A program made the translations under genes and the position numbers. This document shows, piece by piece, positions 12,101 through 20,425 of a stretch of 64,000 nt of DNA. Position 1 is the stretch's first letter. Each line of letters begins with the position of its first letter. The stretch comes from Psococerastis gibbosa (lineage: Eukaryota > Arthropoda > Insecta > Psocodea > Psocidae), in assembly GCA_963971405.1 (NCBI GenBank), contig OZ020487.1, positions 13,923,344 through 13,987,343 on the forward strand, given 5' to 3'. The notes beneath the pieces were generated by a model. The model was not told where the DNA came from and did no database searches. It saw only the letters and a program-made list of their open reading frames with translations.

Positions 12101-15100
12101 CCTAACCGGGGCGTCGTCTTAACCGCTGGACCACAAGCCCCGGCAAGTCCAGTAAATGCCAAATCCTCTACTTATGCTCTAATTGTGGTCCAGCGGTTAA
12201 GACGACGCCCCGGTTAGGCGCAGATCGTGGGTTCGAATCCCGCCAAGCCCAGTTTTTTCCATATCCTCTAATTTTGGTTATAACGAGGAGGTTACCTCTT
12301 CAGCCAAAGTTAATTTAATGTCAGTGTTATATATACCATATAATACTACAATGTAATGAATAAAGCATTGCCTTTATGCAATTAAGTCAGCTCACAGACC
12401 TGTTCGGTTAGATAGTTGTGTAGTTGTGCTAACCTGTCTAGCAACACGAATCATGTCAATTAGAGCATAAGTAGAGGATTTGGCATTTACTGGACTTGTC
12501 GGGGCTTGTGGTCCAGCGGTTAAGACGACGCCCCGGTTAGGCGCAGATCGTGGGTTCGAATCCCGCCAAGCCCAGTTTTTTCCATATCCTCTAATTTCGG
12601 TTATAACGAGGAGGTTACCTCTTCAGCCAAAGTTAATTTAATGTCAGTGTTATATATACCATATAATACTACAATGTAATTATATTTTAATCTTTTTTTT
12701 TCCAGTTAAATTTGGAATAATGTATAAATTTGTATTATTATTTATTATGGGTTAAATGTTAAGTAGCCGAAAGACCCAAAATTCGCCCACATGGAAAATA
12801 ATGACAGTATTCTTTCTTTCTTCTTTATACTCCACTGTTTCACATCATTATTTGTTCTATGTTAATATTAACGCCTTCTTCTACTGGGCCATTCAAGTGT
12901 AATGTGAAAGAAGTGTGGGGTATAAGGCTCGGTACACATGGATGTGTCTGCAGTCGCGAGTTACCGAGGTTTTTTTCATTGTGCAAAGATTTCTTGTTGA
13001 TTTCTGAAGCCGACGTGAAGACATGGCTACGCCGACAGCACGGGTCTCCCCTAGTCACGCCAGCTCATAGAAATCTTCTGATGTAGACTGGTTTTGCACC
13101 AACCATTCACCAAGCCCTATCTCTTTAATGGAAAAACTTCGGCAACTCGCGACTGCAGACTCTTCCGTTTGAATCGGGTCTTAGGCGCCCATTCCATTGA
13201 CCGGCTAGGGCTACTTACAAAAACGGTGACGTGGTAGCAGACATTCAAGACTTAGGTTGCGTTTCCACCGATCTCGCATTGCAGAATGCAAATGACATTG
13301 ACGGAAATTAGAATTTTTCTTTTTATAGAAATCTATTAAAATGTTTGTACTTAACATATCCCATGACGCCATTTTTAAATTTTAGTTTGTTTGTTTGTCA
13401 TTTTACTGTTTGATCATTGATCAATTTTAACTATGGCATAGAGGAAAATAAACATTTCCGTCAATTCTGCAATGCGAGGTCGGTGGAAACGCCACCTAAG
13501 ACTTGAATGTCTGCTACCTCGTCACCGTTTTTGGAAATAGCCCTAGCCGGTCAATGGAATGGGCACCTTATACATTCTTCCATGATTAAATCTGCGGTTT
13601 TCAAAATATGGCTTAAGGCTTTCTTCCGGTGGACCTTCAATAATGACCTATCGGAGTTGTGCGTGACAGTTTTGATTGTTTTTTTTAAGCCAGTTGTCGT
13701 GGACTGATAAGAAGAGGCTACTAGCCAACTAGCTGGTTGTTGACAAAATGTACTATTGATTATAGGCTGAATATGACAAGGCGTTCGCTGGTTTGTTAGC
13801 TAGTTGTGTGGGCGCATGCTCCTCACTGCTGATACCTGATCTCCCCGCTCATTGGGCAAGTAACCGCGCTATGGCACTTTGCTTTGGTTCAAGGAGCTCC
13901 ACCCGTGTTCAGCGCTCCTACCCGGTCATTCAATCGCTCTCCAATCCTGCGATCCACACCAGAATGAAAAGTTTTTTTGGGAAATTACAGTAGTCGTAAC
14001 CCCAACGATACATAATAGATAGCACCTTACGATATAGTAATCAAGACTGAAACTGCAAACATATTTTTCAACTATAGAAACTTTCTCTTTTTTCCCACAG
14101 TACTTACATATAGCCCAGGGTAGATATTTTTTTTAAAGATATTAAATTATAGTAGATTGAAACCCATTGGAAATCGAAGATAATATGACAGACATTAAAG
14201 GAAAAATAAATTACGGGCGATCTGAGTTCGGGGGGTAGGTAGGGTTTGTTTTTAAGGGTGAAATACGGTAAATCTTCATTTCCCACAAAACTACAAGTCC
14301 TATGGAAAAACGTCAAATAGCAAAAAGGTAGGTAATAAGAAGATGTACAATTTTAGTGATTACACTTTTTTCACATAACCTCAAATTTTATGAGAAAAAT
14401 GCCAAAAACCAGGGTTTTGGTTTTTTAATTTTAACTTTCACAATAAATAAAAAATTTTTCGTGAAAATTTAGGAAAACTTACCTTTTTATGTTCTAAATA
14501 CACTGTAATTTTTTTGAATTAAAATATTAATTTTTTCCAACTAATTTTGACTATGTATGGAAAAAACATCCTAATTTTCAATCGAAAAATCTCACGTCAA
14601 AATGTCAATTTTTTTAAAAAATTAGGTGAACTTTTTGTTCTTTGAAATTTCTACTTTCCGATGGTATAAAAATAAATATATCCTACAGTGCAAAATTTTC
14701 TTAAAAAATGCAAAAAACGAAATCGAAAAATGATGTCTTTAATATTTAAAACATAGTCCGGTCAATTTAGTTTACAGAGGCCCTATATTTATATCTGTGT
14801 CAATCAGCTCTAAAATAAAAATAGCAATATTTTTGTTCGTAAATAGTATGTTTTACGTTACATAACCTAAAAAAAAAAAAAATGGAATGATATTTTAGTA
14901 CAATATTTGATGCGAGTTATTGTAATTTTTGATGACTAAATTGACCGGACTATATTTTAAATATTAAAGACATCATTTTTCGATTTGGTTTTTTGCATTT
15001 TTTAAGAAACCTTTGCACTGTAATGTATATTGTTTTTTATACCATCGGAACAAAGAGATTTCAACGAACAAAAAGTTCACCTAATTTAAAAAAACAAATC

Positions 15101-18100
15101 GACATTTTGACGTGAGATTTTTCGATTGAAAATTAGGATGTTTTTTCCATATATAGGTCATATATAGTATATTAGTATATAGTATATATATATATATATA
15201 GTCAAAATTAGTTGGAAAAAATTAATATTTTAATTCTAAAAAATTACAGTGTATTTAGAACATAAAAAGGTAAGTTTTCCTAAATTTTCACGTTAATTTT
15301 TTATTTATTGTGAAAGTTAAAATTAAAGAACCGGTCCGAGTTCACTCGAACATGCTTTCCAATTTATCAAAATTATTCGATAGAGAAAATTAGTAATTTT
15401 ATGGCAAATATTTTTCCTATGGTTAAATTTCCGATATCTCGGGGGGGGGGGGGGGGGGGGGGGGGTTGTCCACCTGACGTCACTGGAAGTGAGGTAAATT
15501 CTCGATAGGTCAAACAAACACATTAATTACCACACAGCAATAATGGCAGGGCATGCAATGCATTTGAGCGCGAATTTTCTATCATTTTTTTCAAAAAATA
15601 ATTTTTTGGGCAAAACCAAATATTTTTTTTGGGAAAGCAACCTATCCTGTTTCGTTACTCAATTTAACACCTAAAACATGCTTGAAGGTAGAAATCATCG
15701 ATAGAAAGGTTTCGCATTTTTTAGTCATTTTTTCATTAAAATTAAGTTATTTTTATTTTTTTACCCCCAGAAGCAAACTATCAAGGGGCAAGCGACCCCC
15801 CGCATTTTGTCAACATTAATAACGACTACAATCTACGAGAATTTAAAAGAAATCGTTGGAGCCGTTTTTGAGAAATAATTTTTTTAGACGTTTTTTTGGA
15901 GTTTTTTTGAAAATAAAACCCCCCAAATTGAGTTAGCCCAAAAAAAAAAAAAATGGTCCCGAGGTATGATTTTTGTGAACCTACATGCCAAATTTCACTC
16001 AAATCCACTGAGTAGTTTGCCCGGAAATCGACGAACAGACAGACAGACCGACAGACAGACATTTTGTAAAAACCACTTTTTTGGGTTCCTGGGACCTCAA
16101 AACGTGTAAATCCGTTGAAATCTCGGAATCGAAAATTTCGACCATCACAAAGCTTTCCTTATACTACGTATAAATTGGAAAGCAAAAACCGAAACCCTGG
16201 TTTTGGCATTTTTCTCATAAAATTTGAGGTTATGTGAAAAAAGTGTAATCACTAAAGTTGTACTTCTTCTTATTACCTACCTTTTTGCTATTTGACGTTT
16301 TTCCATAGGACTTGTAGTTTTGTGGGAAATGAAGATTTACCGTATTTCACCCTTAAAAACCACCACTACCTACCCCCCGAACTCAGATCGCCCGTAGTTT
16401 ATTTTTCCTTTAATGTCTGTCATATTATCTTCCATTTCCAATGGGTTTCATTCTACTATAATTTAATGTTTTTTTTCACCATTTTTCAGGGGATCTACCC
16501 TGGGCTAATACGGGTAGAGTTTTCTATTTTTGTCAGAAAGGCACCACTAAACAGCTACTATGTCGATAGTGTTTTATTGCAAAACAGTTTTAAATCTTAA
16601 TTTTAAGGCTTTTAAAATTAAATTGCTGCTTATGCTTTGTTTTTTCTCAACGTTCCCTTTGCAGTGGATCGATGGATTGGAGTACGGGGATCATGATGGG
16701 ACCCTCTGTTCATAATACTGTCAGCAAAAGGCGTAGCACGAAATGAAAAGAATAAATTAACCGGGAATTATACTAAATTATTCTAGAAACCCAAATGACA
16801 TTAATTGCGAGAATTAAAGATGGATAACTATAAATTTAGAAATTGTTTGTAGAAAGAGATAAACTGCTGTTCATTCTTGCATGTGTTAGGCGTAGTCTTC
16901 CGCATTGAAGTGGGTTAATTTTATTACCGTATCAAAATGGTTTGATTAATGCCCTGGGTATATTATTCTTTCATCTCGTGCTGGGCTTGCTGGAGGCCAG
17001 GAGCGCTGCATTCGCTTGGATGTCGACACGCAGGGTTTCCGTGGTGTGACTTACATTCGGCTAAACCATCATTCTAACTTATATTTCATCTGTCTGGCTC
17101 CACTAAACTTTCCAACTTCTTTCCCTTACCTCTTCGCTGGGTTGTAACTTTCTGCTTCCTTCACTTATGCGTTTCGGTTTGGTTGATAATATTAATTGCT
17201 GTAGTTGACAACGTTAATAAACAACCTTAAATTTGACACTTGATTGGAACACAAAGAAAGCGAAGAAGTTTTTTTTTCTTCTTCAAAATCTCAGCCTACT
17301 TTGGCTTTGCATTCTACAGATTCTTGAGCAAAGAGGAGTTCTTCCTTATAGTTAAAATAATGGGTAAATGGGTATGTTAGCATAAGGGCAGCTTGGCCGC
17401 AAATATTGCCCAGTTGAATCTCTATTTCATTTCATCTCATACTAATTCTGCTATGTGAACTAAGTTTTCATTTAGCAGTTAAGTACGTTAATGAGTTGTT
17501 TATTTTTATTCTCAACAGATTAAGTGAGACTGCTAGATTGCTAAGAAGCGTCAAGAGTGCGTTTACGAGAAGGGGTGCTCCACCGACTGAATTGGAACTG
17601 TCCCGTAAGTTATATAAGTATTAATGTTAAAGATTTGATGACTTCACTTAAGATAGTGAATTCAAAATAACTTCAGACCTAGCCATATTGACGATATTGA
17701 CGGTAATGATAAGTTAAAGTGAGAAAATGTACATTTATTGTGAAAACAAGTATTTCTTGTTAGCTGTAAAACGATGAATTAATTAATTTCGTCTAAAAAG
17801 GCTTGGCCTCAAGTTGTAAACTAAATATTTTGAAATCTCTGCCCCAATTTGGCTCAGCCCAGTTATAAAATTAGCCGCTGAATACGACTGTTGAAATTTT
17901 GAAAATATGTTTTTGTTCTCTCCAAAATTTAGTACTTAGTTCCCCTTTCAAATAGTCAACCCCCTCACCCAATGCAAGAAAAGGTTAGGGTTAGAATGTA
18001 TCCTAGTATCAGGGGTACCCAGATCACGGACCCTACGGCAAAATATCTGCACTAGTGAAAAATCTTCTGGCGTAGAATCTGCTTTTCGACAGGTCTGCAG

Positions 18101-18289
18101 CAGATAATTATGCTGGCGCATAATCAGCCTTTTTGCACAGTGCCTTAAGTGCTACTTTCTGATTTTACGATATTTCTGTACCTTTTTTTAGATGGCTATG
18201 CATTTTCACAAGAGGAAGGCGGTGCATTTACACAGACGCAGATGATACGCGCATATGATACCACCAGGCCCAAACCAGATGGAATGTGA
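1..18289 (+). CDS. ATP8A: P4-ATPase phospholipid flippase, ATP8A type (5'-truncated by window edge)
   Basis: Sixteen exons (3-143, 569-692, 1797-1993, 2386-2532, 3208-3345, 3738-3890, 4264-4461, 4694-4852, 7352-7537, 8088-8210, 8671-8811, 9119-9237, 9350-9484, 10200-10301, 17519-17604, 18192-18289) give about 748 residues of one continuous frame, with GT-AG introns at matching phases. Visible in order are DKTGT (the phospho-accepting aspartate), CKGADT of the nucleotide domain, [16 protein letters not shown], six membrane segments (M5-M10) and a cytosolic tail with GYAFS. P4-ATPases use ATP to move aminophospholipids from the outer to the cytosolic leaflet of plasma and Golgi/endosomal membranes, with a CDC50 partner. 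GYAFS is the autoinhibitory tail motif known in ATP8A1/ATP8A2 and Drs2. The family is usually about 1150 residues, so the N-terminal third (actuator domain, M1-M4) lies before the window. No frameshift or stop is seen. ATP8A is the best match by recall; an 8B-class name is possible. Confidence 0.95.
232..385 (+). repeat. Interspersed repeat RF, copy 1
   Basis: This stretch is about 75-80% similar by eye to 1288-1319 plus 1541-1650, 26942-27062, 60827-60985 and, inverted, 62688-62750. The shared block runs from the CTTGTCTCAGCTTAT region through GTAGGTTGACATC to ATTCATACGGAAA. No coding potential is recognised. It lies in the first ATP8A intron of the window. Confidence 0.7.
569..692 (+). CDS. 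ATP8A: ATP8A exon: start of N domain
   Basis: Acceptor gttttcag, donor gtattt. It encodes the [14 protein letters not shown] block of the nucleotide-binding domain and ends in the split codon of SPD (phase 1), completed by the exon at 1797. Confidence 0.93.
801..960 (+). repeat. tRNA-derived SINE (family S2), copy 1
   Basis: It shares a head (AGGACATGTGGAG), a B-box-like GGTTTGAGACC and the tail GCTAGGTTGGCTTAGTAAT-type sequence with copies at 35175, 58213 and 62245. The 35175 copy has a perfect B box. Confidence 0.65.
1320..1540. mobile_element. MITE with GACGTGGTAGCAGAC core (family M), copy 1
   Basis: Terminal inverted repeats GGCGGCTATTCCACCGAC and its complement bound a 221-bp element. 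The subterminal word (CGACGTGGTAGCAGAC on the left, TGTCTGCTACCACGTCA on the right) begins 42 bp from the left end. Flanks are TTA and ATA. It splits a copy of repeat RF, whose halves lie at 1288-1319 and 1541-1650. Confidence 0.85.
1797..1993 (+). CDS. ATP8A: ATP8A exon: N domain
   Basis: Acceptor tattag, donor gtaatt. It completes SPDERAL and runs through [15 protein letters not shown] sequence to FCK, the lysine of the KGA motif whose GA is in the next exon. 65 codons follow the split codon. Confidence 0.94.
2386..2532 (+). CDS. ATP8A: ATP8A exon: GADT motif
   Basis: Acceptor gtttag, donor gtatgt, 49 codons, phase 0 at both ends. It starts with [10 protein letters not shown] and contains [10 protein letters not shown], both strongly conserved in P4-ATPases. 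Confidence 0.94.
2655..3040 (-). mobile_element. LINE 3' end (CR1/L2-like), family L1, copy 1
   Basis: On the minus strand this aligns by eye with 11440-11700 and 12745-12830: a decayed reverse-transcriptase C-terminus (a VRLW-like motif), then a 3' UTR ending in GAAAGAAAGAAA-like repeats (here at the low-coordinate end). The UTR carries the stretch GGGCCGAAAGGCCCA-type that recurs at 8545. Confidence 0.7.
3208..3345 (+). CDS. ATP8A: ATP8A exon: N to P domain
   Basis: Acceptor atttcag, donor gtaata, 46 codons. It ends with [14 protein letters not shown], a signature stretch before the second half of the P domain. Confidence 0.94.
3738..3890 (+). CDS. ATP8A: ATP8A exon: TGDK motif
   Basis: Acceptor ttattag, donor gtaagt, 51 codons. 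It holds [14 protein letters not shown], the P-domain TGDK/TGD motif. Confidence 0.94.
4055..4205 (-). repeat. SINE (family S3), copy 1
   Basis: It matches five other places (29448-29595 and 34725-34805 minus; 29727-29890, 30778-30945 and 33700-33865 plus). In sense orientation it begins GGTGGTAACGTGCTTGCACT, passes a GTGCGAGTC and CGATCGGAGACGTGTC core and ends in CATTCATTAAATTG before an A-rich tail. Confidence 0.7.
4264..4461 (+). CDS. ATP8A: ATP8A exon: P domain
   Basis: Acceptor tttgtag, donor gttagt, 66 codons. It encodes [12 protein letters not shown] and [13 protein letters not shown], both family hallmarks. A SINE copy (4055-4205) lies about 60 bases before the acceptor. Confidence 0.94.
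4694..4852 (+). CDS. ATP8A: ATP8A exon: GDGAND motif
   Basis: Acceptor ttacag, donor gtcagt, 53 codons. [18 protein letters not shown] carries the Mg2+-coordinating aspartates of the P domain. Confidence 0.95.
5228..5347 (+). pseudogene. SANT/Myb-like peptide fragment inside the Harbinger-like element
   Basis: An ATG opens a 39-residue frame containing [15 protein letters not shown], which fits the first helix of the trihelix/Myb-SANT domain (RWT-E-V-L) of Harbinger Myb-like proteins. A TAA stop follows, and only two codons later a good donor (GGAG-gtaagt at about 5352) appears. The stop may be a mutation in what was an exon. The rest of the domain is not recognised downstream. Confidence 0.5.
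5925..5985 (+). other. CTGAAGATG...GACGAAACG signature
   Basis: CACTGAAGATGTCGTAAGCA followed closely by GACGAAACGT resembles a short signature that often flanks retroelements in animals and can mark ribozyme-like folds. No reverse transcriptase or endonuclease is found beside it. Confidence 0.25.
6307..6606 (-). other. Unrecognised 99-codon frame in the Harbinger-like element
   Basis: It is an open frame rich in Arg and Lys, with a run [11 protein letters not shown], in the position where a second transposon gene could lie. I see no DDE motif or other family signature. It could be chance or a transposase remnant. Confidence 0.2.
7352..7537 (+). CDS. ATP8A: ATP8A exon: M5 and following
   Basis: Acceptor ttgcag, donor gtgagt, 62 codons. 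VHGAWNYDR is followed by a long hydrophobic M5 containing the FYKN lysine important for lipid transport in ATP8A2. The intron before it (4853-7351) holds the 2-kb Harbinger-like element. Confidence 0.94.
8088..8210 (+). CDS. ATP8A: ATP8A exon: M6 and loop
   Basis: Acceptor ttttcag, donor gtatac, 41 codons. [11 protein letters not shown] matches M6 of the family; a Cys-containing luminal-type loop follows. Confidence 0.92.
8545..8620 (-). repeat. LINE L1 3' UTR fragment
   Basis: The tail repeat GAAAGAAGAAAGAAAGAAAA and the segment CCATATGGGCGAAT match the end of the copy at 2655-3040 (minus). Confidence 0.6.
8671..8811 (+). CDS. ATP8A: ATP8A exon: M7
   Basis: Acceptor ttttaag, donor gtaagt, 47 codons. 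It holds hydrophobic M7 and the loop leading to [10 protein letters not shown]. Confidence 0.93.
9119..9237 (+). CDS. ATP8A: ATP8A exon: M8-M9
   Basis: Acceptor tatttcag, donor gtaacg, 39 codons plus 2 bases. VTVCVKAGL and [12 protein letters not shown] are typical of P4 M8/M9. Confidence 0.93.
9350..9484 (+). CDS. ATP8A: ATP8A exon: M10
   Basis: Acceptor attttag, donor gtaagt. One base completes the serine codon from the previous exon. It contains [18 protein letters not shown], the last membrane segment. Confidence 0.93.
10200..10301 (+). CDS. ATP8A: ATP8A exon: C-terminal tail, proximal
   Basis: Acceptor attgcag, donor gtaagt, split codons at both ends in the right phases. It is a charged, cytosolic tail with no motif. 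The intron after it is 7.2 kb and almost entirely repeats. Confidence 0.85.
10463..10890. mobile_element. MITE with TAA target duplication
   Basis: Inverted repeats start GGTGCCCATTCCACATACGT and extend about 75 bp. TAA stands at 10460-10462 and again at 10891-10893. The middle is related to the inner part of the family-I MITEs (TGATCAATGATCA, AAAATGGCGTCATG, TTTCTATAAAAAG-like words), but the arms are different and the GACGTGGTAGCAGAC core is absent. Confidence 0.85.
11282..11700 (+). pseudogene. LINE reverse-transcriptase C-terminus (CR1/L2-like), family L1
   Basis: The frame reads [18 protein letters not shown], then a [17 protein letters not shown] block and, after a frame shift near 11595, VRLWNSLPD. 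This is the order seen at the C-terminus of CR1/L2 reverse transcriptases (LHWLPV, PYL, LWNSLP). Its 3' UTR continues at 12700-12830 beyond the inserted tRNA-like palindrome. Confidence 0.7.
11746..11817 (-). tRNA. tRNA-like gene or pseudogene (Thr-type anticodon GGT by position)
   Basis: The strand folds as a full cloverleaf: 7-bp acceptor GGGCTTG/CAAGCCC, 3-bp D stem, 4-bp anticodon stem CGCC/GGCG, T arm GTGGG-TTCGAAT-CCCGC. The A box (TGGTCCAGCGG) and B box (GGTTCGAATCC) are perfect. The loop CCGGTTA has C rather than U at position 33, so function as a tRNA is doubtful. A T-run follows the 3' end. Confidence 0.55.
12069..12140 (-). tRNA. tRNA-like unit 2 in the palindrome
   Basis: It has the same cloverleaf as the unit at 11746, with all stems intact and a T6 run just 3' of the acceptor (an A6 run on the plus strand at 12061-12066). 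It faces the unit at 12183 head to head. Confidence 0.55.
12183..12250 (+). pseudogene. tRNA-like unit 3, 5' acceptor strand truncated
   Basis: The unit keeps D, anticodon and T arms and the CAAGCCC 3' strand, but only TTG of the 5' acceptor strand remains at the palindrome centre. A T6 terminator follows. Confidence 0.5.
12502..12573 (+). tRNA. tRNA-like unit 4 with Pol III terminator
   Basis: It has an intact cloverleaf as at 11746, with perfect A and B boxes, and TTTTTT at 12576-12581. This is the cleanest unit for Pol III transcription in the array. Confidence 0.55.
12700..12830 (+). repeat. LINE L1 3' UTR end
   Basis: It resumes the 3' UTR of the element at 11282-11700 (GGGTTAAATGTTAAGTAGCC, then CGCCCACATGGAAAATAA) and ends in a TTCTTTCTTTCTTC-type run. 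Confidence 0.6.
12946..13160. mobile_element. Short inverted-repeat element
   Basis: Arms of about 30 bp, GTCTGCAGTCGCGAGTT and its complement, face each other about 155 bp apart, each followed inward by an A/T-rich run. Outer limits are uncertain. It is unrelated in sequence to family M. Confidence 0.5.
13184..13567. mobile_element. Family M MITE with family I MITE at its centre
   Basis: Outer repeats start GGCGCCCATTCCATTGACCG; TTA stands on both sides (13181-13183 and 13568-13570). The GTGACGTGGTAGCAGAC core lies 43 bp from the left end (right arm copy has one change). A second MITE at 13255-13496 (GGTTGCGTTTCCACC / GGTGGAAACGCCACC) sits between TTA and TAA at the centre of the outer palindrome. 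Confidence 0.88.
14111..16507. mobile_element. Foldback element, 2.4 kb, with nested insertion
   Basis: Arms of about 660 bp begin TAGCCCAGGGTAGAT and are complementary along their length. TA stands at both ends, compatible with a Tc1/mariner-type target. The right arm is split by an 860-bp element at 15329-16188. No transposase frame is seen. Confidence 0.8.
15329..16188 (+). mobile_element. 860-bp interspersed element (family E) with internal poly(G)
   Basis: Bounded by GAACCGGTCCGAGTTCACTC on the left and ATAAATTGGAAAGCAAAAAC on the right; both ends hold TGCTTTCCAATTTAT in inverted orientation. Inside is G25 at 15441-15465 and a GACAGACAGACAGAC-like run near 16035. An inverted relative lies at 25951-26767, with C20 at the same internal place. 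There is no coding frame of note. Confidence 0.75.
16520..17510. other. Intron sequence, nothing recognised
   Basis: AT-rich intron of ATP8A. I see no exon-like frame, inverted repeat or copy of the repeat families named elsewhere. Confidence 0.4.
17519..17604 (+). CDS. ATP8A: ATP8A exon: C-terminal tail, middle
   Basis: Acceptor caacag, donor gtaagt. [17 protein letters not shown] aligns with the family's LTERAQLLKNVFKK stretch. It ends in a single C that becomes the H of HGYAFS. Confidence 0.9.
18192..18289 (+). CDS. ATP8A: ATP8A last exon: GYAFS tail and stop
   Basis: Acceptor tttttag. It encodes [11 protein letters not shown], then [14 protein letters not shown] and a TGA stop at 18287-18289. 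This matches the end of ATP8A1/2 closely (GYAFSQDE, IRAYDTTK). Confidence 0.95.
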
Positions 18290-20280
18290 ATTAACATTTG
18301 GAAATTAGAGGGCGGTGACATGGAAATTTTCAAGTTGGAATATTCTATCAGTGGACGAGGTTTTCTTCGACAAAATCGCAGTCGGGCCTGTATGACCTTG
18401 ATAAGTTAACATTTCACTATGCATAGCAGCAAAGATAGAAAATTCATAAAAGCAATGGGGTAGGTTGTTATCATGTTTATTTTGTTTCATTTCCAATATA
18501 CAGATGAATATGTTTGCTGGTTTCTTAAGGTCTAAAAAACCTTGCTATATTTTTATTAATGAGTCTCGTATAGTTAACCAAAAGCTTTACGTGTTGCAAT
18601 AGAAAAATTACGTCAAAACCCTAGGTATTGATTGGTTGGCGGCAAGCCTTTTGCTATATGAAAGAGGTCCAGTATGTCGTCAATAGATAACTTTCCTACA
18701 GGCAAAAAAACAACCATGTGGCAAAATGCCCCTTTCTGATTGGGGGTAAATTGAGGGTCCAAAACTAGCGCCCATGATTAACTTATGAAGAGAGGCATAT
18801 CGTATCACTTTTTGTTGTCCATACGCCATGCCCATAGGAGCATTTAGGTTTCGTCGAAAACATTTATTTCATCTGTATTTAAAAAATGTATTTAGTTACG
18901 TATTGGATTACACTGTGTTTGCAAAATATTATTAATTGTAATACTTGTTAAATTTTACCACTTAATTTTCCCCCCGATAGATCAGTATTGCTGTATTGCT
19001 GTATTTTCCCCAGGCACTAAATCATATCGTCACTCGTGTCCTATTCCTATTATCCAAAACACCAGTCAATTTCGAAGTCTGCGAGACAATTTTCTTTACT
19101 CTTAACACTCTGTGAGGTGTAAACATTCATAAGCCAGCATATCTATAGAATCTTATGTCTGTTGATCAAGTAGGCTACCTGCTACCGTACTATAGCATTT
19201 TACATTTAATGTACTGGTAACACTCTTAATGTCAACAAGCAACTTCTTGTTTAAAACGTCATTGACTTAAGCCTGAGGGCTGATAGAGGGTCCTGTTTCT
19301 CGACCACTGCTCTATTAGGGATGTTGTGGTCAGCAACGGTCCGGCAACTGCGTCCCCTCAAGCCAAAATGGACCCAGTTTACGGGGAATGAATATCTTTT
19401 CTTTTATGTCGAGTTTCGAACCTCAACCTTCCGTTTCATAATCCAGCTTTCTATCAACTACCCGATCTTGCAAATTACCCATTAATTTTCCATTTGTTTA
19501 AACTATCGATAATTTTACTACTTCATCTAAAAAAAAAATCTATTGATATATTTGCTGGTGTAGTAAGCATTTAGGCATACAGAACGTTCCGTAACAGCGT
19601 TTGATAGTTTTAAAGCCAACTCTAAAATATGAAATACAATTTTATGTGTTAGCTTGAGTTTGAACACTGGTCTGAGCTGTCGAATAATATTACTAGGCCA
19701 TTTGTAAAAAAAAACTGTCACCATGGCCTTAAATTAAAATAAGCGCTTATTTTACTCTACAACTTTATCCTATAGGGAGACGAGATTTATATTGCCATGT
19801 AATGACTATGCGCTAATTCGAGTTGCAATTTTAAATTAAATTATAGGCTTATGTGATTGTTTACGAAATTAAATTTAGGTTAAGACAAATAAAGATATTT
19901 TATAGCATAATTTGTTGTACTACAATATTTACATCGTATAGCATTATCTCTAATTCAGTGTGTTTGTATGTTGTGTAATTAATATTATTTCAAAATATGA
20001 CCTACAGAATGGATGCCACGGTTTAATTAACAGAAGAAACGCCAATTTAATGACATGTTTATTATTTTATCACATGTTATGGTGACTTACGAAACATATT
20101 TCTTCAGTTAAAGTGATAAATTGAAGACAAGTTTCAACTTTTTAAATACTATTATGCATTAGAAAATACGTAATAAACGTAATACCGCCGTTAATTATGT
20201 TTTTCACTGTTACCTGGTGAAGTCAATTTCTTATAAGAACTGACTTCACTGTCTTTTAAAAATGTTGCTCTAGAATTTAT
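18290..20280. other. ATP8A 3' flank
   Basis: Presumed 3' UTR and intergenic DNA. Canonical AATAAA hexamers on the plus strand occur at 19888-19893 and near 20173, so a long 3' UTR is possible; no nearer strong signal stood out. No gene is recognised. Confidence 0.3.
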
Positions 20281-20315
20281 AAGTGAAAGATCCTATGGGC
20301 GGGCTTTGAAATTTT

Positions 20316-20425
20316 GTCCCGCAACCTTTCGTGTGGCGCTAAGCTGCGCCATTCTGTTTGTCGGGAGACCCGATAGTGTTGCGATTGTCCGGTAGGTGTC
20401 TCTCTAGTTGTCAGGAGACAACTTA
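20316..20425 (+). other. Run of four short perfect hairpins
   Basis: Successive stems are GCGGG/CCCGC, GGCGC/GCGCC (20335-20350), TCGGG/CCCGA (20361-20373) and AGTTGTC/GACAACT (20406-20423, loop AGGA). The stretch is notably GC-richer than its surroundings. It could be a structured RNA, a repeat fragment or chance. Confidence 0.3.

Larger units (their letters stand above)
11720..12690. repeat. Palindromic array of tRNA-like units inserted in a LINE
   Basis: Two near-identical arms of about 445 bp (about 11727-12179 and 12183-12600 onward) face each other with a spacer of only a few bases. Each arm holds two tRNA-like genes separated by a common roughly 250-bp linker. The array interrupts a LINE whose halves lie at 11282-11700 and 12700-12830. 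Confidence 0.85.

Noticed and set aside
11746..12573. Functional tRNA-Thr gene cluster
   Set aside because: C at position 33, a mismatched first anticodon-stem pair, palindromic arrangement and dispersed truncated copies fit a repeat better than host tRNA genes, although the fold and boxes are intact.
15323..15523. Frame with a polyproline run
   Set aside because: The prolines come from the G25 homopolymer of family E; it is not a gene.
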